IMG/VR virus record: IMGVR_UViG_3300044611_000205
Location: 1-53,022 of that record
DNA: 53,022 nt
Direction: 5' to 3' (one strand)
Source: a virus
The notes under the pieces were generated by a model that ran no database searches, was not told where the DNA came from, and saw nothing but the letters and a program-made list of their open reading frames with translations. Of the stretch, positions 42,993 through 49,979 are shown piece after piece. Every line of letters begins with the position of its first letter. The first letter of the stretch is position 1. The position numbers and the translations under genes were made by a program.

Positions 42993-43667
42993 TTAATCTC
43001 CACTTTCACTATAAAATTTCTTAGTATGATACTTAGAACTATAATCAAGCATAGTTACAAGAGAATACTTTATTCCCGAGGTTACTTTTTCAGCAACATG
43101 TGGATACATAAAATTAGAAGGAAAAATATAAAGGTCTCCTGCTTTAGGCTTTATCTTTAGCCCTTGAAGTCTAAAAGACAACTCCCCACCTTCGTAGTTA
43201 TCATTTAAATACCCCACTAATGAAACTGTACAGTTGTATGAATAGCCATGGTCATGGTGCTCCATAAAATGTTGTCCTTCTCCATATCTAATAAAATTAA
43301 AGGCTTCCCAATATCTTAATTCTGCTATATTAAACATAGATCTATAATTTTCTACTGCAGAAAACTTTCTATCATAACATTGTTGCCATATACTTGCTAA
43401 TTCGTTGTACTCTTTACTTCCATCTGGAACAAGATCACTTTTTTTATATTTAAAATCAACACAATCACGGTAATCTTTCATTACCTGGTTATATCCAACT
43501 TTTGCTTGAATCCAATTAAAATGCTTACTATCTTTTCCCAAAACATCCTCTAGTCTGTTTACGATATTTAAAGATTCTGGGAACACATCTCTATATACAA
43601 AAATTCCAGGTCCACATTCTTCCATGCTTGACCAGGATTTTTCTATTACTTCTTCTCTTTCTACCAT
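42993..43667 (-). CDS. 2-oxoglutarate/Fe(II) oxygenase, prolyl-4-hydroxylase type (copy 7)
   Basis: A 224-residue paralogue, first of the modification block. Iron ligands H137 and D139 (MEHHDHGY) and H190 (YPHVAEK); K200 for 2-oxoglutarate (GIKY). Core LVGYLNDNYEGGELSF, then KIKPKAGDLYIFPS. The N-terminal half (to about 120) is unlike the others. It lies 36 bases from the Hint-domain gene at 43704, the nearest of the seven to the Pro-rich substrates suggested below. Shine-Dalgarno AAGAAGGGC. Confidence 0.88.
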   Translation of the reverse strand: MVEREEVIEKSWSSMEECGPGIFVYRDVFPESLNIVNRLEDVLGKDSKHFNWIQAKVGYNQVMKDYRDCVDFKYKKSDLVPDGSKEYNELASIWQQCYDRKFSAVENYRSMFNIAELRYWEAFNFIRYGEGQHFMEHHDHGYSYNCTVSLVGYLNDNYEGGELSFRLQGLKIKPKAGDLYIFPSNFMYPHVAEKVTSGIKYSLVTMLDYSSKYHTKKFYSESGD

Positions 43668-43692
43668 TTGTTGCCCTTCTTTTGTTATCTAT

Positions 43693-43720
43693 AGTATATC
43701 AAATTATTTGTTATGCACAA
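43693..43720 (-). promoter_or_regulatory. Promoter of oxygenase copy 7 and following genes
   Basis: TTGTGC (43715 to 43720) and TATACT (43693 to 43698), 16 bases apart on the minus strand, at the very end of the Hint gene. Moderately good match. Confidence 0.45.
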
Positions 43721-44534
43721 GTATGCCGCCAGCCAAAAATAGGTCTGTGTCTTCGACGGTAATTGCAAATGTTAAACTAGGTTCATCATCTTCATTTATA
43801 GTTATAACTTCAACTGGTATAAATTCTTTTTTATCAAAGTCATACTTCATATAATAGTCTCCTATGTTTATTTGAGATGAATATACATACTGCCAATCTT
43901 GATCTTTTGGCTTTATAAATATTAATTGTTCAAGAGACATTCTACTAGATTCATCATTATTTAAATACATAGTATGTTTAATTATTGGAAAAGAACTTAC
44001 AACTTTTGTATCTATAATTTTTATATTTTTTATATTTGTAGATTCATTATAATCTATTCCCCAAACCCTATCTCCAACTACCAAATCTTCTGCTTTTTTA
44101 TAAACTACTAAATCATTTTCTTGAACACAAGAGATCAATGTTTGAGAATGTATGCATCCATAAAAAGATGGTGGGAAAAATGGTGGAAAGAATGGTGGAA
44201 AGAAAGGTGGAAAAAAGGGTGGAGCAATAGCAGTTATTGGATTGCTTGCAGAAGAAGGTGGTGAAGTAGACACTGTATTATTTAAAGTAACCGTAAATGT
44301 ATAAGTTGTTCCTGGAACTAAATTACTTACAGTTATAGGAGAAGTTGCAGATGTTCCAGTCAATCCTCCAGGATTTGAAGTTGCAGTATAAGTTGTACCA
44401 GTTGGTTTTCCAAGAAAAGATGGTGGAGTAAAAGATATTGTTGCTTGATATGGAGCACTATTAACAGCAGTTCCAATAGTTGGGGCTCCTGGTTGCCTGC
44501 CTCCAGAAGAATTAGCAGTAATCAAGAGCCCCAT
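43704..44534 (-). CDS. Fibronectin-III / PPFF-repeat / Hint domain protein B
   Basis: A 276-residue protein. Residues about 17 to 103 are a fibronectin III-like domain (beta strands, TYTFTVTLNN). Residues 105 to 122 are PPFF repeats. C127 to the end is a Hint (intein-like) domain: first cysteine in YGCIHSQTLI, KAEDLVVGDRVWGID as the early conserved block, and the final block AITVEDTDLFLAGG ending HNK (274 to 276). In inteins the Asn of the terminal HN cyclises; here only a Lys follows, as in bacterial intein-like (BIL) domains. The usual TxxH block reads SLEQ (200 to 203). It may therefore be a self-cleaving or self-attaching virion protein, or a non-catalytic Hint fold. Confidence 0.75.
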   Translation of the reverse strand: MGLLITANSSGGRQPGAPTIGTAVNSAPYQATISFTPPSFLGKPTGTTYTATSNPGGLTGTSATSPITVSNLVPGTTYTFTVTLNNTVSTSPPSSASNPITAIAPPFFPPFFPPFFPPFFPPSFYGCIHSQTLISCVQENDLVVYKKAEDLVVGDRVWGIDYNESTNIKNIKIIDTKVVSSFPIIKHTMYLNNDESSRMSLEQLIFIKPKDQDWQYVYSSQINIGDYYMKYDFDKKEFIPVEVITINEDDEPSLTFAITVEDTDLFLAGGILVHNK

Positions 44535-44545
44535 AGTAACCTACT

Positions 44546-45442
44546 TTATTTGTTGTGAGAAAGGATGCCGCCAGCAATAAATAGATCAGCGTCTTCTACT
44601 GTTATAGCAAATGTTAGTCTAGTATTTTCTTCTTCTGTATGAATAGAACTAATTTCTACAATTTCAAAAGAATCATTTTCAGAACTATAATTTACTAAAG
44701 AATCGCCTTCTGATAATTGTGATGTATATAAATAACCCCATTTATTATCTGTTTTTGCAAGAACTAATTGTTCTAAAGACATTCTTGTAGATTCGTCATT
44801 GTTAAAATATAAAGTATGTTTCATCAATGGGAAAGAAGATACAACATGTGTTTTAATTTTTGACATGTTTGCAAACATTTCTTGCTCTTCGTCTTCAATT
44901 GAATCAAAACCTTCATAGTCATATTTTGAATAAGTTGAAGCCCAGACTTCATCTCCTACTACCAAGTCTTCTGCTTTCTTATAAGTAACAGAATCTTCTT
45001 CTCCAACAACTGCAATTAGAGTTTGAGAGTCAATGCATCCATAAAACCCTGGTGGGAAAAATGGACCGAATCCTGGTGGGAAAAACGGTGGGAAAAACGG
45101 TGGAAAGAATGGTGGGAAAAATGGTGGAGCAACAGCAGTAACAGCGTTACTTGAGCCAGATTTTGGACCATACCCTACAGCGTTTGTTAAGTCAACTTGA
45201 AATGTATAGGATGTACCTGCGGTTAGTCCAGTGATTGTTATTGGAGAACTTCCACCTGTAGCGGTTACACCACCTGGTGTTGATGTTACTCTATATGTAG
45301 TACCTGTTGGTTTTCCTAAGTGTGATGGTGCTGTAAATGAAACTGTAGCCGAATTTGCACCTGGCAAAGTGGCTGTTCCTATTGTTGGAGCACTTGGCAG
45401 TTTACCGCCAGAAGATGCTTCAACTCCTTGATTTATTGGCAT
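44546..45442 (-). CDS. Fibronectin-III / PPFF-repeat / Hint domain protein A
   Basis: A 298-residue paralogue of the next gene. Fibronectin III-like domain about 17 to 104. Residues 106 to 133 are a longer Pro/Phe stretch with two extra Gly-Phe units. Hint domain from C136 (YGCIDSQTLI) to HNK (296 to 298), with SLEQ at 222 to 225 in place of TxxH. A 20-residue acidic insertion (about 176 to 192) distinguishes it. Same order of domains and the same ending GGIL-S/V-HNK, so both come from a duplication and both keep the Cys and Asn. The AGGAGGGCG Shine-Dalgarno and TATAAT box upstream suggest strong expression. Confidence 0.75.
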   Translation of the reverse strand: MPINQGVEASSGGKLPSAPTIGTATLPGANSATVSFTAPSHLGKPTGTTYRVTSTPGGVTATGGSSPITITGLTAGTSYTFQVDLTNAVGYGPKSGSSNAVTAVAPPFFPPFFPPFFPPFFPPGFGPFFPPGFYGCIDSQTLIAVVGEEDSVTYKKAEDLVVGDEVWASTYSKYDYEGFDSIEDEEQEMFANMSKIKTHVVSSFPLMKHTLYFNNDESTRMSLEQLVLAKTDNKWGYLYTSQLSEGDSLVNYSSENDSFEIVEISSIHTEEENTRLTFAITVEDADLFIAGGILSHNK

Positions 45443-45472
45443 AATTACGCCCTCCTATTAATATATTATACA

Positions 45473-46456
45473 CTAAGATATTAAGTCTCCGAATGCAATC
45501 CATGAGTTTGCTGCTCTTTTTATTAAAGAGGCCGAAGACCATTGTGCTCTTAGTTTTAAGCCTGGAGTTCCATTTAATGAAACACCAGAACCTGGTGTTA
45601 ATGTTGTTTGACCAACACTAGTTTGCACAACTACTATTTGAGATCCTATTGGAAAGTTAGTAGTAGAATCTGGTGGAACTGTCAAAGTGTTTGCAGTTGC
45701 TACTCCCATTTCTACCATCTTTCCAACATCCGACAATATTAAAACATATGATGATGTTTTTTGATTTGAAGGAATTCTTATATCACTTACTCCAGTAACA
45801 GTTATATTTTCTGTATCTAAAGATCCTACTTTAAATGGATCATAGTTTACAGAAGAAAAATCAACAACAGTGGATACAGAAGCACTTAATCCAGAAAATA
45901 ATTTCCAAGTACCATCTGAAGCATCTTTTGCTAGTCCAGTATACTTTGTAGTTCCATCATTATAAGTTCCAACTAAACCAATGTCTACCACATTAGATGA
46001 ATTATTTGTTGCTAAAAATATTATTGGATCAGTTACTGAAAGGTTTTCTGTATTTACAAACTCTGTTGATCCAGAAACAACTAAGTTTCCACCAACTTCT
46101 AAATTACCCAAGATTACAGCAGATGCGTTTACGGTTAAATTGTTAGGGACGGTAACATCGTCAGAAAGACTTATCGTTACATTTCCAACTGAAGCAGATA
46201 CATTTATTTGATTTGGAGTTCCCCCAAGTGTTACTTGTTGTATTCCTTCTATCGCTTCTAATCTTCCATCTAAGTCTAGAAAATGACTATGGACACTATT
46301 ATTTGCAGGAGATTCAGAACCAGTATAGTTATCTAAACCATAATGATAAAGTTTAAAAGCCTCAACAATATTTGCTTGATCACTTAAAGATGGTATTTTA
46401 GTGTCAAACTCAGTTTCTTGATAACCAGAGGCATCGCTAATTAATTGGCCAGCCAT
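45473..46456 (-). CDS. Tail fibre protein with shared C-terminal domain
   Basis: A 327-residue fibre protein. N-terminus (TEFDTKIPSLSDQANIVEAF) is likely the tail-attachment end. The middle is beta-helix-like (LGNLEVGGNLVVSGSTEFVN). The last about 85 residues (VGKMVEMGVATANTLTVP, ending AANSWIAFGDL) recur in the fibres at 46506 and 48072 and form a shared tip or trimerisation domain. Genes before and after are also fibres. Shine-Dalgarno AAAGGTG. Confidence 0.7.
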   Translation of the reverse strand: MAGQLISDASGYQETEFDTKIPSLSDQANIVEAFKLYHYGLDNYTGSESPANNSVHSHFLDLDGRLEAIEGIQQVTLGGTPNQINVSASVGNVTISLSDDVTVPNNLTVNASAVILGNLEVGGNLVVSGSTEFVNTENLSVTDPIIFLATNNSSNVVDIGLVGTYNDGTTKYTGLAKDASDGTWKLFSGLSASVSTVVDFSSVNYDPFKVGSLDTENITVTGVSDIRIPSNQKTSSYVLILSDVGKMVEMGVATANTLTVPPDSTTNFPIGSQIVVVQTSVGQTTLTPGSGVSLNGTPGLKLRAQWSSASLIKRAANSWIAFGDLIS

Positions 46457-46505
46457 TTATTTCACCTTTCTAAATTATACCATGTGTATTTTTTTATAGT
46501 TATCA

Positions 46506-47621
46506 TTATGTTCCTAAGTCTCCTACTAAAAGCCAGTCATTAGTTCCAACTTTAGTTAAAGAAGCAGCAGAATATTGTGCTCTTAAATTAGCACTAGGAG
46601 TAGCATAAATATTAACTCCAGCACTTCCAGCAATTGAAGTTTGTCCAGTTCCAAATTGAACTACGTCTATTTTTGTGCCTATACTAAATGCAACAATATC
46701 ATTATTTGGAACAGTCAATGTGTTACTATAAGAAACATTCATCTTTATTAAAGTTTCTTGATCTGACAGTTGAACAGTGTATGGCTCTGTTTTCTCAGTA
46801 ATTGTTATTTTTTTAGAAGAATAAGATGTTGAAGCATTTGCTTGAGTAAGATAAGTAGAGGACGCATTTGCCTGAGTAAGATAAGTAGAGGACGCATTTG
46901 CCTGAGTAAGATAGGTAGACGTTGCATTTGCTTGAGTAAGATAGGTAGACGTTGCATTTGTTTGAGTTAAATAAGAAGAAGAAGCACTTGATTGAGTAAG
47001 ATAAGTAGAGGATGCGTTTGCCTGAGTTAGATATGTAGAAGATGCGGAGCCCTGTGTCAAATATACACTTGCTATTGTAGTTGCTAAGTTAGGGTCATTT
47101 CCTAGTGCTGATGCTAATTCAGTTAAAGTGTTTAAAGTTGATGGTGCAGCCCCAACAAGATTTGCTACTGCAGAGTCTGTATAAGAAGCAGCCGTAGCAG
47201 ATGCTGAAGAAAGCAATTGAACAGATGAACTATTTGGTATATAGTTTGTAGAAGCAGAAAAAGCAGCCTGCTCTGCTAGTTCATAATAATAAATAGCACT
47301 TGCAGATTCAATTTGTGCTTCCAATAATAGTTCTGATGATTCTTCAATGCCAGGATTAAAATTTACAATTACTTGCCACTGATCTCCACCAGGTACAGAA
47401 AAATATTGATACAAAGTATTGTTAGAAGTTCTTAAAAACAAATCACCAATTTTTTGTGGATTATTTTGAAACAATAAAGGATTGCTATTGGGATCTACAG
47501 ATCCAGAGTATATATAACTTCCTCTTTCTCCAGTTGCACCAATATCCAATCCTATTTCTATAACATCTGGGGGACCAAATACTGTGATAGACTCTGTTTG
47601 AACTATAGAGTTTATAGCCAT
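46506..47621 (-). CDS. Tail fibre protein with ten-residue repeats
   Basis: A 371-residue fibre. N-terminus (ESITVFGPPDVIEIGLDIG) resembles the attachment domains of T4-like fibre proteins. Residues about 190 to 265 are eight tandem TYLTQANASS decapeptides (consensus), a beta or coiled-coil shaft. The last 85 residues are the domain shared with 45473 and 48072 (NTLTVPNNDIVAFSIGTKI, then LLVGDLGT). Repeats favour copy-number change, which is a means to alter shaft length. Confidence 0.75.
   Translation of the reverse strand: MAINSIVQTESITVFGPPDVIEIGLDIGATGERGSYIYSGSVDPNSNPLLFQNNPQKIGDLFLRTSNNTLYQYFSVPGGDQWQVIVNFNPGIEESSELLLEAQIESASAIYYYELAEQAAFSASTNYIPNSSSVQLLSSASATAASYTDSAVANLVGAAPSTLNTLTELASALGNDPNLATTIASVYLTQGSASSTYLTQANASSTYLTQSSASSSYLTQTNATSTYLTQANATSTYLTQANASSTYLTQANASSTYLTQANASTSYSSKKITITEKTEPYTVQLSDQETLIKMNVSYSNTLTVPNNDIVAFSIGTKIDVVQFGTGQTSIAGSAGVNIYATPSANLRAQYSAASLTKVGTNDWLLVGDLGT
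46825..47070 (-). repeat. 30-bp tandem repeats (TYLTQANASS) in the fibre gene
   Basis: About eight imperfect copies of a 30-base unit encoding the decapeptide T-Y-L-T-Q-A-N-A-S-S and variants (SYLTQTNATS, TYLTQSSASS). Confidence 0.85.
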
Positions 47622-47971
47622 TAACTAGTCCTACCACTTATATCTTGTGTAACATTTATTGTTCCAGTTAATAAAGTATATTTAGTGCTGGAACTAGTAT
47701 TTTCAATTTGAATATCATATACATATGAATTGTTTTCTAATATATCCCCTAGTGTTGTAGGAATTGTACATATTAAACTTGTAGAAGCATTTGTTATTCC
47801 ACCAAGACCTACGAATACCCCAGCCTCTCCTCTTTCAGTAGCAACTGTAAATAAAGTTGAGTCATAAGTTCCAGTATTAAAAATTTCCCCATTAGAATTT
47901 TTGGGGTAAATAATAAATTCGTAAGAATCTCCACGATAATAGTTAAAATTGTATGTAGCAGGAAATGCCAT
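47621..47971 (-). CDS. Fibre-associated Ig-like protein
   Basis: A 116-residue, beta-rich protein beginning YNFNYYRGDSYEFIIYPK, similar in style to the small Ig-like proteins that attach fibres to baseplates in other phages. Stop and start of the neighbour overlap by one base. A Shine-Dalgarno AGGTGAT precedes the ATG, and a TGATATAAT box lies 16 bases upstream. Confidence 0.55.
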   Translation of the reverse strand: MAFPATYNFNYYRGDSYEFIIYPKNSNGEIFNTGTYDSTLFTVATERGEAGVFVGLGGITNASTSLICTIPTTLGDILENNSYVYDIQIENTSSSTKYTLLTGTINVTQDISGRTS

Positions 47972-47987
47972 TTATATCACCTACTTT

Positions 47988-47996
47988 ATTATATCA
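47988..47996 (-). promoter_or_regulatory. Extended -10 box before the fibre block
   Basis: TGATATAAT on the minus strand, 16 bases before the ATG at 47971 and just after the terminator at 48021. It restarts transcription for the next fibre genes. Confidence 0.45.
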
Positions 47997-48020
47997 GAAT
48001 ATAGACTATTTGTTTGAAAA

Positions 48021-48058
48021 TGAAAAACTTGCCGATATTATACATACCGACAAGTTTA
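48021..48058 (-). terminator. Rho-independent terminator after the 450-residue fibre gene
   Basis: AACTTG with CAAGTT (48026 to 48031 and 48051 to 48056) starts a 13-bp stem with two G-T pairs, and TTTTT follows on the minus strand. Confidence 0.8.
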
Positions 48059-48071
48059 TCAATGTTGTAAA

Positions 48072-49424
48072 CTAGGCTGAAAGGTCACCTATTGCAACCC
48101 AAACGTTTGTTGAACGTTTGATAATTGTTGCAGATGCCCATTGTGCTCTTAGTTTTAAACCAGGTGTAGCGTTAATTGTTACACCAAGTGCTGGAGTCAA
48201 GGTAACTTGTCCAGCACCAGTTTGTAGAATTGTAATTTCAGTTCCAACTGGGTAAGCAACAGTATCATTATTTGGTACTGTCAAGGTGTTTCCACCTGCT
48301 ACTGACATTTCTACAATCTTATCAGCGTCTCCCAATACTAGTACATAAGATGCTACTCGAGCATTAAATGAATTTAACTTATCTTTTTTAACTGACAAGT
48401 TAATTCCAGTTAATCCAGAACCATCTCCAACAAATGCTGAAGCAGATACTGTTCCAGTAACGCTTGCAGAGCCAAGAGTGATTGCATCATAGTTTGCACT
48501 TGAGAAATCAACCTCGTTAGTTGTAGGATGTGGGAAGTTACTTGCTAATTTCCATGTATTTGCAGAGTTATCATATACTAAACCTCTGTGTAAATGGCTT
48601 TCGCCAGTATTTACACCTTCACCGTATGCGGTTGTAAATCCACTGTCTAAAGCATCTGTTTCAGTATTATTTTGAGCCAAGTAGATTAGTGGGTCGTCAA
48701 CCAATAGGTTTTCTGTATTTAGGTATGCTACCGAACCAGAGAATGTTACATCTGATGTAAAATCTACTGGACCAGTTACAGTTCCACCAGCAACTGGTAG
48801 ATAGTCTAAAGCAGCGGCTGATTGAGTTAGGTATGTTGCAGATCCTGAATCAATAGCACGTTGACTTGTAAAGTATAAATTAGTTCCTTCTGCAACGTTT
48901 GTTGTTACGATTGATCCAATTTCTGAATCTGTGTAACCATTAGCAGAAGTTACTGCAGCACCAGAAGCAGTTGCTATGGTGCCTATTAGTGAAGATTCTA
49001 GAGTGTTAATTTCTCCATCAGTGTAAGAATTTGCTGCTGTTTGGGCTCCAACTGAAGCGGTATTTATTAGTCCGCTTAAAGTAGATCCAAGTTCACCAAA
49101 TGAACTATCTGTGTATAGAAGTAAATTTGTACTTGCTGTTGTTAAATTAGTTCCAATTGTTGTAGCAAAATTTGCGTCATCACCAATTGCTGCTGCTAAT
49201 TCATTTAAAGTATTTAGCAATCCTGGTGCTGAATCTACAAGGTTTGTAACTGCTGTATCAATGTAGGCTTGTGTTACACCATCTGATACTAAAGCCCACT
49301 CAGAGCCATCCCATCTATAAATCTTATTATTGTCCGTATCAATCCATAAGTCTGTTTCTTTTGGATCTAACGGAGTTGTTGGACCAACAATTATTGGTCT
49401 TCTTTTATTACTTGTTAATGCCAT
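48072..49424 (-). CDS. Tail fibre protein with hairpin-controlled start
   Basis: A 450-residue fibre. The N-terminus (PIIVGPTTPLDPKETDLWID, then YRWDGSEWALVSDG) is a WD-like attachment module common in cyanophage fibres. Residues 60 to 220 are alternating helix/beta repeats with a YTDSE motif also present in the last gene of the window. Residues 365 to 450 are the C-terminal domain shared with the genes at 45473 and 46506 (LKLRAQWASATIIKRSTN). The strong Shine-Dalgarno lies 36 bases from the ATG, and an RNA hairpin fills that gap. Confidence 0.75.
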   Translation of the reverse strand: MALTSNKRRPIIVGPTTPLDPKETDLWIDTDNNKIYRWDGSEWALVSDGVTQAYIDTAVTNLVDSAPGLLNTLNELAAAIGDDANFATTIGTNLTTASTNLLLYTDSSFGELGSTLSGLINTASVGAQTAANSYTDGEINTLESSLIGTIATASGAAVTSANGYTDSEIGSIVTTNVAEGTNLYFTSQRAIDSGSATYLTQSAAALDYLPVAGGTVTGPVDFTSDVTFSGSVAYLNTENLLVDDPLIYLAQNNTETDALDSGFTTAYGEGVNTGESHLHRGLVYDNSANTWKLASNFPHPTTNEVDFSSANYDAITLGSASVTGTVSASAFVGDGSGLTGINLSVKKDKLNSFNARVASYVLVLGDADKIVEMSVAGGNTLTVPNNDTVAYPVGTEITILQTGAGQVTLTPALGVTINATPGLKLRAQWASATIIKRSTNVWVAIGDLSA

Positions 49425-49468
49425 ATTTATGTTCTAAATAATTTTTGTTATTATTTAGATCCTCCTTT
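49425..49468 (-). promoter_or_regulatory. Ribosome-binding region bridged by an RNA hairpin
   Basis: AAAGGAGG (49461 to 49468) is 36 bases from the ATG at 49424, too far for normal use. Between them the RNA can form a 10-bp hairpin (TCTAAATAAT arms, 49433 to 49459, 7-base loop). Removing it leaves 1 + 8 = 9 bases, ideal spacing. Hairpins that bring a Shine-Dalgarno to its start are known from T4 genes 25 and 38. Confidence 0.7.
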
Positions 49469-49514
49469 GTTTTTTAACATACCCAAAAAGATGGGTAAAT
49501 GTCCTAACTTTTCT

Positions 49515-49520
49515 ATTATA
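49515..49520 (-). promoter_or_regulatory. Probable -10 box of the fibre gene at 49424
   Basis: TATAAT in the context GGTGTATAATA on the minus strand. The resulting leader of about 84 bases would hold a short ACCCA/TGGGT hairpin and the bridged ribosome site. The -35 is unclear. Confidence 0.4.
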
Positions 49521-49569
49521 CACCATTAATTTATTCAATTATAAATATAAATTATGAAATCTTGTTTAC

Positions 49570-49602
49570 ATACCTTTATATTTATTGTATAAATATGGGT
49601 AT
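49570..49602 (-). other. Hairpin after the 125-residue fibre-region gene
   Basis: ATACC/GGTAT outer arms and ATATTTA/TAAATAT inner arms (perfect 7 bp) around a 5-base loop. No T-run, so it may be an RNA end or processing signal rather than a terminator. Confidence 0.45.
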
Positions 49603-49979
49603 TATGTAACTAATTCTTCCCATACCCCTTTATTATCATTCCATACATATTGATTTTCATCATCTGGGTATGGAACTGGGGACTCCCATCTACAAGTATC
49701 TTCATTTAAAACCCATCTATTAAAAGGTTTTGGGGGTATAAAAGCATCTCTTTCTTCATCATATTTATAACCTATTCCAGCATAGTTTTTACGATAGTTA
49801 CCATTATAAGATGTTCTTTTACATACTTGATTTCTAATGTTACCATAAAATAATTCCCAAGCCTCTGATGATCCACCAACTTGAGTTCCATCTAAATCTG
49901 TTTGTATAATTTCTTCGTCAACACCTGTTATGACTTCTGTAACAATATTATTTAAATCTAAAAATGCGTAATGTGCCAT
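49602..49979 (-). CDS. Conserved virion-type protein, cyanophage-like
   Basis: A 125-residue protein with the signature NGNYRKNYAGIGYKYDEERDAF, then IPPKPFNRWVLNEDTC and W-rich end. This family is very common in cyanophages and pelagiphages, usually among structural genes, with no proven role. The sequence starts MAHYAFLDLNNIVTEVI as in those. Unusual here in an otherwise actinophage-like genome. It overlaps the next gene by one base. Confidence 0.75.
   Translation of the reverse strand: MAHYAFLDLNNIVTEVITGVDEEIIQTDLDGTQVGGSSEAWELFYGNIRNQVCKRTSYNGNYRKNYAGIGYKYDEERDAFIPPKPFNRWVLNEDTCRWESPVPYPDDENQYVWNDNKGVWEELVT

Noticed and set aside
43704-45442. True protein-splicing inteins interrupting an essential gene
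   Set aside because: The Hint domains are at the very C-terminus with only one residue after HN and no C-extein, and the TxxH block is changed.
45473-49424. Diversity-generating retroelement with variable repeats in the fibre C-termini
   Set aside because: No reverse transcriptase or template repeat is seen; the similar ends are explained by a shared structural domain.
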